A stretch of DNA of 64,000 nucleotides, from the NCBI RefSeq assembly GCF_900290275.1, contig NZ_LT985323.1:965460-1029459 (forward strand), given 5' to 3'. The position numbers were made by a program, and so were the translations under genes. Below are positions 48,057 through 56,125 of the stretch, piece by piece; the first letter of the stretch is position 1; each line of letters begins with the position of its first letter. Origin of the DNA: Prevotella merdae. Lineage in GTDB: Bacteria; Bacteroidota; Bacteroidia; Bacteroidales; Bacteroidaceae. The notes below the pieces were generated by a model. That model was not told the origin of the DNA, searched no databases, and saw nothing but the letters and a program-made list of their open reading frames with translations.

Positions 48057-49223
48057 CTATTTCTTTTCTGTTGCGCCAGCTCGCCATGCCGTTGGCGTGC
48101 AGTCGGCTTTTTGTTTGAATACCCTATACAAATGGGTACGCGACGAGAATCCACATTCGGTAGATATTATTTCGTTGTTGTATTCAGGATATTTTATCAT
48201 CATCTCTTTGGCTGCGTTAAATCGGATATCGCTTAGCCATATCCTGAATGTAGAGTCAAGACATTGGTCGAAGTATAGCGAAAGGTCGTCTTTGGATATG
48301 CCTATTGCAAGCGACAACATCAGCATATTTACCGAACAATCCTTATAGCCTTTCTTGCCGCACCACTCGTCAAGCCTTTTCTTTATCAAGTCTATGCGTT
48401 CTTCGGTCAAGATATTTTGCTTGCCCGATGTGTTGCGCATGTTGTTTGTCGCACCCTGTTGACTGTTGTCAACAATGTCGTCATTTTCTACTTTCTTACT
48501 TAACTCCTTGTCTCCTTCCAAGTCAAGCAGTTCGTCTGTAGGCATATAACTATAGCCAAGTGCCACGAAGGTAATGCAGAATACAAGGAAGGCAATGAGC
48601 ACCAATGGCGCAACTATACATGTTAATGGGGTGTGTATAATAGCGAATGGCACAGTAGAGACAGATATCAGTAGCATAGCTACGCAGGCGTGGGCATAGC
48701 GCATAAATGGCAGCATGTCCGAGGCTGTCATTGCTTCTAACATCATACGGTGTCTTTTTATAGCAATGACAATCTTGGTGATACAGTATATTACATTGAT
48801 CAAGTGCAGTAACATCATTACGTACAGCCATCCGCCTATATACATACTGCCGGTATTGCAATAGCCTGCCACAACAGCTCCTATGGTGGCAGCATATATA
48901 CTGCCACATACTATGTACATCTGTTTGAAGTGGGCGTGTGGTGCCTCAATGTTGTATATGCCCAATGCTGTTAACGTGAAGCAAGGAATATAGAATATAA
49001 TGTTGATTAAGGCGCCCAATTCGGTGCTTGTGGCTCGGAATCCAAACTTCATCTGTACAAAAAACTGCGATGCAAAACCTATCATAGCCACGAAAAATAG
49101 CCAACGCGACTGCTCGTATCGCTTGTTTTTCCAGCGTACATGTATAGAGCTTATACCTAATATCATGGCGTTTATCACCATGAATATAAAGCAAGTGTAT
49201 TGTGTGATGAATAAAAGGTCCAT
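48057..49223 (-). CDS. Membrane-bound AraC family regulator
   Basis: A 388-residue protein with six to seven N-terminal membrane helices (residues 5-235) and a C-terminal AraC-type double HTH (LAIGISKDDLSLYFDQCLDS, FRIWLSDIRFNAAKEMMIKY, STECGFSSRTHLYRVFKQK). The linker (about 240-275) is acidic and polar. This architecture is frequent in Bacteroidales and suggests direct signal transfer from the membrane to DNA; the signal is unknown. A second protein of the same type is encoded at 56.1-57.3 kb, but the sensor parts are not similar by eye. Confidence 0.82.
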   Translation of the reverse strand: MDLLFITQYTCFIFMVINAMILGISSIHVRWKNKRYEQSRWLFFVAMIGFASQFFVQMKFGFRATSTELGALINIIFYIPCFTLTALGIYNIEAPHAHFKQMYIVCGSIYAATIGAVVAGYCNTGSMYIGGWLYVMMLLHLINVIYCITKIVIAIKRHRMMLEAMTASDMLPFMRYAHACVAMLLISVSTVPFAIIHTPLTCIVAPLVLIAFLVFCITFVALGYSYMPTDELLDLEGDKELSKKVENDDIVDNSQQGATNNMRNTSGKQNILTEERIDLIKKRLDEWCGKKGYKDCSVNMLMLSLAIGISKDDLSLYFDQCLDSTFRIWLSDIRFNAAKEMMIKYPEYNNEIISTECGFSSRTHLYRVFKQKADCTPTAWRAGATEKK

Positions 49224-49246
49224 AATTAGCTAAGATTAGTTATATG

Positions 49247-49254
49247 CAAAAATA
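49247..49254 (-). promoter_or_regulatory. -7 promoter element of the first membrane AraC gene
   Basis: Minus-strand TATTTTTG, a TAnnTTTG match, about 25 bases before the start codon. Confidence 0.55.
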
Positions 49255-49307
49255 CAACTTTTATTGGAAATGACCATGATAAAGGACCGATTTTTAAATA
49301 AAAAATA

Positions 49308-49356
49308 GCAGCGGAGGCAATGACCATCCGCTGCATCTTCAAGCGGCGCTCCGCTT
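49308..49356. repeat. Two small hairpins (GCAGCGGA family)
   Basis: GCAGCGGA pairs with TCCGCTGC, then AAGCGG with CCGCTT. The first shares its GCGGAGG core with the palindromes at 16513-16624 and 38191-38230. The 487-base spacer 49224-49710 contains these, an operator-like palindrome, two promoters, and otherwise AT-rich sequence without a gene. Confidence 0.55.
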
Positions 49357-49476
49357 TAGTCTCCTTATAAAACCTTAAGAGACTATCTTCTTATAACAAC
49401 CTTGTGACTTATATTCTTAAAACAATTTTATGTCTTAAAAACTTAATGCAAAAATATAAAAATATAATTAGATGAA

Positions 49477-49545
49477 GTGTCGCATTCCTCGACTTTTGTG
49501 TCGCATTGCGTGTTTTTTTGTGTCGCATTGGTACCAATGCGACAC
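49477..49545. promoter_or_regulatory. 26-bp perfect palindrome with two extra half-sites (operator-like)
   Basis: GTGTCGCATT occurs at 49477, 49498 and 49520, spaced 21 and 22 bases. The last copy forms with AATGCGACAC a perfect palindrome, GTGTCGCATTGG followed by its complement, centred on GGTACC. The layout looks like a multi-site binding region for a dimeric regulator in the spacer between the membrane AraC gene and argS. Confidence 0.6.
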
Positions 49546-49640
49546 CTGTATATAAAAATTGTTACATGCATCCTTGTTTATGTTATGATGAATAGCCCAC
49601 AAAAACACAATTCTCGTGTCATACTTAGCAAATTATTTTA

Positions 49641-49648
49641 TAACTTTG
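49641..49648 (+). promoter_or_regulatory. -7 promoter element of argS
   Basis: TAACTTTG matches TAnnTTTG, about 60 bases before the ATG. Confidence 0.65.
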
Positions 49649-49710
49649 CATCTTGAAACTCCACATTATTATATATTACCCATTATAAGCAAGAATAAAA
49701 CAGTATAATT

Positions 49711-51528
49711 ATGACAATAGAACAGCAAATCATCACTTCTGCTCAGGCAGCGGTGAAAGAACTTTATGGTCAAGAAGTACCCGAGAATTTGGTGCAACTT
49801 CAAAAGACCAGAAGCGGATTTGAGGGTAATCTTACCCTCGTAGTATTCCCGTTCCTCAAGATTTCTCATAAGAAACCAGAGGATACTGCACAAGATCTTG
49901 GTGCATACATCAAGCAGAATTGCGAGGCTATAGCCGACTTTAATGTGGTTAAGGGATTCCTCAATCTTGTTATCGACAAGAAGGCTTGGCTCTCTCTGCT
50001 CAACGAAATGAACCAAAACGAGAAGTTTGGCGAGAAGCCTGTTACAGAAAACTCGCCACTCGTTATGATTGAATACTCTTCGCCTAACACCAACAAGCCT
50101 CTACACCTTGGACACGTGCGCAACAACCTTCTTGGTTGGTCGCTTGCTCAAATTATGGAGGCTAACGGCAACAAGGTGGTTAAGACCAACATCGTTAACG
50201 ACCGTGGTATCCACATCTGCAAGTCAATGCTTGCTTGGCTTAAGTACGGCAATGGCGAGACACCAGAGACATCTGGCAAGAAGGGCGACCACCTTATAGG
50301 CGACTATTATGTAGCTTTCGACTGGCACTATCGTGCAGAAGTTGCCGAACTTAAGGCTAAGTACATTGCCGAGGGCATGGATGAAGAGTCGGCTGAAAAG
50401 AAGGCTAAGGAAGAATCGCCCCTTATCAAGGAGGCTCACGAGATGCTTGTAAAGTGGGAGCAGAACGACCCTGAGGTACGTGCTCTTTGGAAGAAGATGA
50501 ACGACTGGGTATATGCCGGCTTCGACGAGACTTACAAGGCTCTTGGTGTTGGCTTTGATAAGATTTACTATGAGTCGAATACCTATCTCGTAGGTAAGAA
50601 GAAGGTTGAGGAAGGCTTGGCTAAGGGTCTCTTCTTCCGCAAGGATGACAACTCTGTTTGGGCCGACCTTACTGACGAGGGTCTTGACCAGAAGCTCTTG
50701 CTACGTTCGGATGGCACCAGCGTATATATGACTCAGGACATTGGTACTGCCGAGATGCGTTTCAACGACTTCCCTATCGACAAGATGATTTATGTTGTTG
50801 GCAACGAGCAGAACTATCACTTCCAGGTGCTCTCAATCCTGCTCGACCGTCTTGGCTTTAAGTGGGGCAAGGAGCTTGTACATTTCTCTTATGGTATGGT
50901 AGAGCTTCCTAACGGCAAGATGAAGAGCCGTGAGGGAACTGTTGTTGATGCCGACGACCTGATTGCAGCCATGATTGCCGATGCAAAGCAGACAAGTGAG
51001 GAGCTTGGCAAGTTTAAGGATATGAGCGAGGAAGAACGCAACGAGATTGCCCGCATCGTGGGTCTCGGTGCCTTGAAGTACTTCATCCTTAAGGTTGATG
51101 CCCGTAAGAATATGCTCTTCAACCCAGAGGAATCTATCGACTTTAACGGCAACACCGGTCCGTTCATACAGTATACCTACGCTCGTATACGCTCTATCTT
51201 GCGTAAGGCAGCTGCAGAGGGCATTACAATCCCGACAACTTTGTCGGACGAGATGCCTCTTAACGAGAAGGAGATAGAGCTTATCCAGAAGCTCAACGAG
51301 TTTGGTGCTGCTGTAGAGCAGGCTGGTAAGGACTACTCGCCATCGGGCATTGCCAACTACTGTTACGAGCTTACCAAGGCTTTCAATCAGTTCTATCACG
51401 ACTATTCTATCCTTGGTGCCGACACCGAGAACGAGAAAGTGGTGCGCCTTGTACTTGCACAGAACGTGGGCAAGACATTGAAGAACGGTATGGCGCTGTT
51501 GGGCATTGAGGTGCCTGAGCGTATGTAA
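49711..51528 (+). CDS. argS: Arginyl-tRNA synthetase
   Basis: Charges tRNA-Arg with arginine. The 605-residue class I synthetase has the N-terminal additional domain (about 1-110), the HIGH equivalent in SSPNTNKPLHLGHVRNN (HLGH), the catalytic core with TQDIGTAEMRFNDFPIDKMI, the KMSKS-equivalent loop NGKMKSREGTVVDADDLI and the C-terminal helical anticodon-binding (DALR) domain ending IEVPERM. Its codon use is strongly biased, consistent with high expression. Promoter upstream, cluster of hairpins downstream. Confidence 0.97.
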   Translation: MTIEQQIITSAQAAVKELYGQEVPENLVQLQKTRSGFEGNLTLVVFPFLKISHKKPEDTAQDLGAYIKQNCEAIADFNVVKGFLNLVIDKKAWLSLLNEMNQNEKFGEKPVTENSPLVMIEYSSPNTNKPLHLGHVRNNLLGWSLAQIMEANGNKVVKTNIVNDRGIHICKSMLAWLKYGNGETPETSGKKGDHLIGDYYVAFDWHYRAEVAELKAKYIAEGMDEESAEKKAKEESPLIKEAHEMLVKWEQNDPEVRALWKKMNDWVYAGFDETYKALGVGFDKIYYESNTYLVGKKKVEEGLAKGLFFRKDDNSVWADLTDEGLDQKLLLRSDGTSVYMTQDIGTAEMRFNDFPIDKMIYVVGNEQNYHFQVLSILLDRLGFKWGKELVHFSYGMVELPNGKMKSREGTVVDADDLIAAMIADAKQTSEELGKFKDMSEEERNEIARIVGLGALKYFILKVDARKNMLFNPEESIDFNGNTGPFIQYTYARIRSILRKAAAEGITIPTTLSDEMPLNEKEIELIQKLNEFGAAVEQAGKDYSPSGIANYCYELTKAFNQFYHDYSILGADTENEKVVRLVLAQNVGKTLKNGMALLGIEVPERM

Positions 51529-51574
51529 TATAATATTATATACATGAGGGCGCGTCAAAAAAATCAAAAGAAGC

Positions 51575-51695
51575 GGGCTGAAAGCCCAATTTGCGCCTAG
51601 CCCAAGGCAGCGCCTTGGGTAATTATAGTGAACAAAAAGCGCCCTGTAAGGGCAAAAGCGTTGATAATAAATGCTTTTGCTCTTACAGGGCGTAC
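51575..51695. repeat. Three consecutive hairpins after argS (REP-like, with terminator)
   Basis: GGGCT-3-AGCCC, CCCAAGGC-3-GCCTTGGG and GCGCCCTGTAAGGGCAAAAG (with a complement ending GGGCGTAC at 51695) follow each other within 120 bases. The last is followed by TTTTTT and can terminate argS. The 380-base spacer 51529-51907 holds this cluster and an AT-rich repeat array, but no gene. Confidence 0.65.
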
Positions 51696-51813
51696 TTTTT
51701 TGGGCTTTTTACATACACTCTCTGTTATGTATTATTGCCGTTATTGTTCCGTGTTCGTGTAATTATTGTTGTTGGTATCTTGGCTATGTTTTCAGGTATG
51801 CCAGATGCTGTCT

Positions 51814-51899
51814 CAAAGTAATATATATTAAATGGCAAAGTAATATAATTTAAATGGCAAAGTAATATAATTTAAATGCCCAAGTAATATATATTCCCC
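51814..51899. repeat. AT-rich tandem repeat with 22-bp period, second locus
   Basis: Four units on CAAAGTAATATATATTAAAT with 22-23 base spacing, the same family as the array at 2134-2217. It ends nine bases before the stop codon of the leftward nitroreductase gene. Confidence 0.75.
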
Positions 51900-51907
51900 A
51901 AGACGTG

Positions 51908-52432
51908 TTACTTTACAATCTTCACTCTTCCCTCTTTGCGCGGAGCTGCAGGGCGAGCTTCTCTCGATGCATATCCCAAAGACAGTGCGCCGATACCTAT
52001 ATATTTCTCGTCCACTCCAAGGGTTTTCATCAGCTCTTTGCCCTCCTCGGTTTGGAACATCTGATATTCGCGGTTAATCCTGCAAGTACCGAGCCCCAAG
52101 GCATGTGCGGCAAGCATCATGTTCTCCAATACGCAAGAGCCGTCTTGGAAAGCATTGGGGTTGTCCTTAGTTGAGAAAACAAGCAGATAGGTAGGAGCGT
52201 CATAGTAGGGATTGCTGTCTACACCCATAATTTGAGCGTTAAGATGTGCAAGTTGTGCCTTGATATCGTTGTTCTGTACCGCAACTATTATAGGGTCTTG
52301 CAGTCCGTGCCCCGTAGGTGCATATTCGCCTGCTTCAAGCACAGCATTTAATTCTTTGTCGCTTACCTGCTCTGCTTTGTAGTGGCGGCATGAGCGGCGA
52401 GTCTTTATCAGTTCTAACAATTTGTTTTCCAT
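51908..52432 (-). CDS. Nitroreductase family protein (soluble)
   Basis: A 174-residue FMN-dependent oxidoreductase. Family features: KTRRSCRHYKAEQVSDKEL at the N terminus, AGEYAPTGHGLQDPIIVAV, CVLENMMLAAHALGLGTCRI, and the C-terminal IGIGALSLGYASREARPAAP. Unlike the nitroreductase near the left edge it has no membrane anchor. The substrate is unknown. No convincing -7 element is visible directly upstream; the spacer is occupied by an imperfect inverted repeat. Confidence 0.88.
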   Translation of the reverse strand: MENKLLELIKTRRSCRHYKAEQVSDKELNAVLEAGEYAPTGHGLQDPIIVAVQNNDIKAQLAHLNAQIMGVDSNPYYDAPTYLLVFSTKDNPNAFQDGSCVLENMMLAAHALGLGTCRINREYQMFQTEEGKELMKTLGVDEKYIGIGALSLGYASREARPAAPRKEGRVKIVK

Positions 52433-52458
52433 ACGTTGTATACCTTTATTTAATTATT

Positions 52459-52639
52459 GAACTTTCGCAAGTTCAGAAGTTAGCGGAATTAAAGAAGTTA
52501 GCACTCCCTTCGGTCGTTTTGGAAGTTAACGGACAATAGCTTTATAGCTTAAACTATATGGGCATTGTCCATTAAATTCACGAGCGAAGCGAGTTATCTT
52601 CCAATAACTTCCAATAACTTCTTTCGCTTGCGAAACTTG
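52459..52639. repeat. Imperfect inverted repeat (GAAGTTAGCGGA / GGAAGTTAACGGACAA family)
   Basis: Contains GAAGTTAGCGGA, GGAAGTTAACGGACAA (52521-52536), ATTGTCC and several AACTTC complements, plus CGCAAGTT/AACTT pairs at the ends. The 210-base spacer has no gene. The 16-base GGAAGTTAACGGACAA recurs as reverse complement at 55485-55500. Confidence 0.6.
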
Positions 52640-52642
52640 AAT

Positions 52643-53440
52643 TTAATTATTATTATCGCTAACCGAAATCTTTATTCTGAAGTCTTTGTCCACGCTCACT
52701 CCCTTCTGCCCAATATATCTATCCACGTCGCCATTGGCAACCAGCAGCTTAGGTTCTCCCTCGTGTATGCCATCCTTGTCAAGCATCCACAGCCTGTCGG
52801 CTGTTTGTAGTGCAGCTTCAAGGTCGTGTGTAGACAACAGTATAGTCTTGCCCTCGTTGTGTGCCAGCCTACGTAGTAGCGTAAGCAATTCAACCTTGCC
52901 GTGAAAGTCGAGGAAGGCCGTAGGCTCGTCAAGCAATATGATAGGGGTGCCCTGAGCAAGCGACTTGGCTATCATTACCTTCTGGCATTCGCCGTCGCTA
53001 AGGCTACACACGCGTCGCCTACTCATATTCTGCATTCCCACCATATACAATGCATGGTCTACAATCTTGCGGTCTTCGTCGCTCAATCTGCCCCAGAAAC
53101 CCGTGTAAGGCGTACGTCCAAGCGCCACCAACTCGTATACCGTCATACTCTGAGCGTCGGGTCTCGACGTAAGCACAATGCTTAGCAAGCGTGCAAACTC
53201 GTCTTGTGCATAGCTGTCAATGCTATGTCCGTTGAGTAGAATATCGCCCCCAAGCCTATTCTGAAGCCGTGCGATGGAGCGCAGAAGTGTGGATTTGCCC
53301 GTTCCGTTGCGACCTATTATGCAAGTCATAGTGCCCTTCGGGGCTGTGGCTTGCATATTAGAGCCTATGACATGGTGGCAATGGTGTCGGGCGGGGTAGC
53401 CTATAGTGACGTCTTGCAGTGATATGGCATTGTTTGACAT
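52643..53440 (-). CDS. ABC transporter ATP-binding protein, FepC/BtuD type, without linked permease
   Basis: A 265-residue ATPase of the iron-siderophore/cobalamin importer group. Walker A is CIIGRNGTGKSTLLRS, the signature CSLSDGECQKVMIAKSL, Walker B IILLDEPTAFLD and the switch LLSTHDLEAAL. The Q-loop area (VLTSRPDAQSMTVYELVALG) is typical of FecCD-type importers. Permease and binding-protein genes are not adjacent, so its partners must be elsewhere. The start used lies downstream of a -7 element; the more upstream in-frame ATG (53473) lies before it. Confidence 0.88.
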   Translation of the reverse strand: MSNNAISLQDVTIGYPARHHCHHVIGSNMQATAPKGTMTCIIGRNGTGKSTLLRSIARLQNRLGGDILLNGHSIDSYAQDEFARLLSIVLTSRPDAQSMTVYELVALGRTPYTGFWGRLSDEDRKIVDHALYMVGMQNMSRRRVCSLSDGECQKVMIAKSLAQGTPIILLDEPTAFLDFHGKVELLTLLRRLAHNEGKTILLSTHDLEAALQTADRLWMLDKDGIHEGEPKLLVANGDVDRYIGQKGVSVDKDFRIKISVSDNNN

Positions 53441-53461
53441 TTGCTTATATTTAGATGTTTG

Positions 53462-53469
53462 CAAAATTA
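53462..53469 (-). promoter_or_regulatory. -7 promoter element of the ABC ATPase gene
   Basis: Minus-strand TAATTTTG, a TAnnTTTG match, about 20 bases before the chosen start; it decides the start codon. Confidence 0.55.
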
Positions 53470-53491
53470 GCAATTATTTCTCAAAATATTG

Positions 53492-53499
53492 TACCTTTG
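53492..53499 (+). promoter_or_regulatory. -7 promoter element of the UPF1-like helicase gene
   Basis: TACCTTTG matches TAnnTTTG, 30 bases before the ATG. It overlaps the divergent control region of the ABC ATPase gene. Confidence 0.6.
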
Positions 53500-53528
53500 C
53501 ATCACTAAGTAGCCGAGAATAAATAACA

Positions 53529-55412
53529 ATGAACAATTCGATATTGCAGTTGCAACAGCAGCGCATGTTGTTGCAGATAGAATACAACCACGAGAAGGAG
53601 GAGTTTCGCAAGCAAACCGAGACAATGGGCGTGGAACGTAAGGTGCGCCGAGGCGATGCATGGTTCCCAGTGTCGTTGGGGCGCAGTTACTACAACTCGC
53701 TCAATCAGATGGTGGTGGAAGTATCACGGCATGAAGGCTCTGACATAGAGCATAACTTTGAGTCGGGACGTCCGGTTTGTTTCTTCACGATGCGACGTGA
53801 CCCCAAGACGGGTAATGACAGCATTCAGTATATGTCCTTTACTGCTACCGTGAGTTATGCCGAAGCCGACCGCATGGTAGTGGCATTGCCTGATGCCGGA
53901 AGGCTTGTTGACCTTCAGCGTCAGGATGCTATAGGTGTGCAACTATTCTTTGATGAAACCAGTTACCGCCTTATGTTTGATGCGCTCGATCGTGTGATGC
54001 GTGCCACATCAGGCCGACTTGCCGACCTACGCGAGATGTTTTACACCAAGGCACCAGCCCGTAAGCTAAGCTTTGAACCAATACGTTTTCCGTGGCTCAA
54101 TCCTTCGCAAGAGCAGGCTGTAAACGAGGTTCTGCGTGCAAAAGATGTAGCTGTGGTGCACGGACCTCCTGGAACTGGCAAGACCACAACCCTTGTTGAG
54201 GCTATATACGAGACGTTGCGCCGTGAGAGTCAGGTATTAGTGTGTGCACAGAGCAATATGGCTGTCGATTGGATTTCAGAGAAGCTTGTGGATAGGGGAG
54301 TGGCGGTGTTGCGTATAGGCAACCCAACACGTGTCAACGACAAAATGCTGTCGTTTACCTACGAGCGCCGCTTCGAGGCCCATCCCGACTATCCTCAATT
54401 GTGGAGCATACGCAAAGCCATACGCGAGTTGCGTGGTCAACGCAAGCGTGCAGATTCATGGCATCAGAAGATGGATAGACTTAAAAGTCGTGCTACAGAG
54501 CTTGAACTGCGCATACGTTCCTCGCTCTTTGGCGAGGCGAGAGTAATAGCATGCACGCTTACTGGTGCTGCCAATAGAGTGTTAGAGGGCGAGAAATACT
54601 CAACTCTCTTTATTGACGAGGCTGCCCAAGCTCTTGAGGCTGCCTGCTGGATAGCTATACGCAAGGCAGGTAGAGTGGTATTGGCTGGCGACCATTGTCA
54701 ATTGCCGCCTACAGTAAAGAGCATTGCCGCCTTGAAGGGAGGTTTAGGCAAGACATTGATGGAGCGCATTGTTGAGCAGAAACCCGATGTGGTGACGTTG
54801 CTTACTATGCAGTATCGTATGAACGAGCGTATAATGCAGTTCTCAAGCGATTACTTCTACAATGGTGCCGTGACTACGGCTCCCGAGGTAAGTCATAGAG
54901 GTATACTCGACTACGATCGTCCGATGGTATGGGTAGACACCGCGGATGTAGACGGCAAGGAAGAGTTTGTGGGCGAGAGTTTTGGTCGTATCAATCGTGC
55001 CGAAGCCGAACTTACGCTTGCCACATTGCAAGAATACTTCGATAAAATCGGCAAAAATCGCATATTCGAAGAATCAATTGACGTTGGCATCATCTCTCCT
55101 TACCGTGCCCAGGTACAATTGCTGCGCAAGATGATAAAGCAGAAAGAATACTTCCGTCCATATCGTAGACTGATAACGGTAAATACGGTTGACGGGTTCC
55201 AGGGCCAGGAGCGCGACATCATCCTAATATCATTGGTTAGGTCGAACGATGGAGGTGACATAGGATTTTTGCGCGACTTGCGCCGTATGAATGTTGCGAT
55301 AACTCGTGCCAGAATGAAACTTATTATTCTTGGGTCGGCACAAACCATGACGTCGCATCCATTTTATAAAAGGTTGTATGAATTTGTGGAGGGTGTGTCA
55401 AAAAGAAGTTAA
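53529..55412 (+). CDS. Superfamily 1 helicase, UPF1/IGHMBP2-like
   Basis: A 627-residue DNA or RNA helicase. The N-terminal beta domain (about 35-150) precedes the motor: Q-like motif FPWLNPSQEQAVNEVL, motif I VVHGPPGTGKTTTLVEAI, Ia VLVCAQSNMAVDWISEKL, II LFIDEAAQALEA, III VVLAGDHCQLPPTVKS, IV-V QYRMNERIMQFSSDYFY, VDVGIISPYRAQVQLLRKM and TVDGFQGQERDIILISLVRS, VI RRMNVAITRARMKLII. This is the SF1B UPF1-like pattern. The role in bacteria is unclear; DNA repair or RNA turnover are possible. Confidence 0.92.
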   Translation: MNNSILQLQQQRMLLQIEYNHEKEEFRKQTETMGVERKVRRGDAWFPVSLGRSYYNSLNQMVVEVSRHEGSDIEHNFESGRPVCFFTMRRDPKTGNDSIQYMSFTATVSYAEADRMVVALPDAGRLVDLQRQDAIGVQLFFDETSYRLMFDALDRVMRATSGRLADLREMFYTKAPARKLSFEPIRFPWLNPSQEQAVNEVLRAKDVAVVHGPPGTGKTTTLVEAIYETLRRESQVLVCAQSNMAVDWISEKLVDRGVAVLRIGNPTRVNDKMLSFTYERRFEAHPDYPQLWSIRKAIRELRGQRKRADSWHQKMDRLKSRATELELRIRSSLFGEARVIACTLTGAANRVLEGEKYSTLFIDEAAQALEAACWIAIRKAGRVVLAGDHCQLPPTVKSIAALKGGLGKTLMERIVEQKPDVVTLLTMQYRMNERIMQFSSDYFYNGAVTTAPEVSHRGILDYDRPMVWVDTADVDGKEEFVGESFGRINRAEAELTLATLQEYFDKIGKNRIFEESIDVGIISPYRAQVQLLRKMIKQKEYFRPYRRLITVNTVDGFQGQERDIILISLVRSNDGGDIGFLRDLRRMNVAITRARMKLIILGSAQTMTSHPFYKRLYEFVEGVSKRS

Positions 55413-55527
55413 AGGAAGTTTGGGCTTCGCCCGAAGTTAACAGAAGTTAGCGGACGTATGTATGATTTGCTGAAAACAAAGCATTTGTCCGTTAACTTCC
55501 ATCCATCGTAGATGGATTAACTTCTTC
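55405..55527. repeat. Imperfect inverted repeat downstream of the helicase gene
   Basis: GAAGTTAACAGAAGTTAGCGGAC on one side and TTGTCCGTTAACTTCC on the other, with small internal hairpins (GGGCTTCGCCC; CCATC-7-GATGG). It is the same family as 52459-52639 in inverted orientation. Confidence 0.6.
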
Positions 55528-55620
55528 TTAAATTCCGATAACTCCCATTTTGACACATCCTCTTTTTGTTTTTCTCCTTTTTATCTGCTACCAGCAATTA
55601 TACATTTCTTTCTCTCCTGT

Positions 55621-56011
55621 TATCCTGTATTTCCCGATGAAACCGCGGTTTTTGCATTTCCTGTCCTTTATCCTTTCGTGGTTCAGGTTTCGCTTACGGT
55701 GCTGTTTTTTAGTATCCTTATGGTTGTTTTCTTAACGCCACGCCTTGCTTGGGACAAGTATAACAACGCACGCAAGGAGAAATTTTACGCCAAACTGCGT
55801 AATCGCTATGGCAACTCTTGTCTTTGATGTTAATGTGGTGCCGCCATCCGATAATGACCTCGACTACGAGGAAGTGTTCAAACAACAGAAGGATGCTGAA
55901 GGTGGAGTGGAAGAGCTTGTAAATGGCAAGCCAAGCGAGAAGGGCTATTATGTGGATGAGAACGCAAAGACCGACAGCAGGTCGCATGCCAAGTATCCAT
56001 GGCGTGAGTAG
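55621..56011 (+). pseudogene. Possible broken small gene: membrane segment plus frame-shifted acidic tail
   Basis: One frame, open without an ATG from before 55621, reads VFPDETAVFAFPVLYPFVVQ, a hydrophobic helix, then FLTPRLAWDKYNNARKEKFY and ends at 55827. A second frame overlaps it by 20 bases from ATG 55808 and continues with acidic, protein-like sequence (VPPSDNDLDYEEVFKQQKD, GYYVDENAKTDSRSHAKYPW) to a stop at 56011. Together they read like one small membrane protein with a frameshift near 55820 and a lost start. The alternative is a 67-residue gene starting at 55808. I do not recognise the family. Confidence 0.35.
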
Positions 56012-56044
56012 CTATTCTTTTTACACCTTATTATATATCATAAT

Positions 56045-56097
56045 AATAACGTTCATTACACACGACTAAGTATTTTGTCCGTGTAATGAACGTTATT
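56045..56097. terminator. Hairpin terminator before the second membrane AraC gene
   Basis: AATAACGTTCATTACAC pairs perfectly (17 bases) with GTGTAATGAACGTTATT. It lies 29 bases beyond the stop codon of the leftward AraC gene. The inner ATTACAC..GTGTAAT part resembles the hairpins at 8471 and 15671. Confidence 0.85.
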
Positions 56098-56125
56098 CTG
56101 TATGTACTAATTTTTGTTTAGGCTA

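Noticed and set aside
51591-51821. Open frame of 76 codons after argS
   Set aside because: It runs through the three hairpins; no protein-like pattern.
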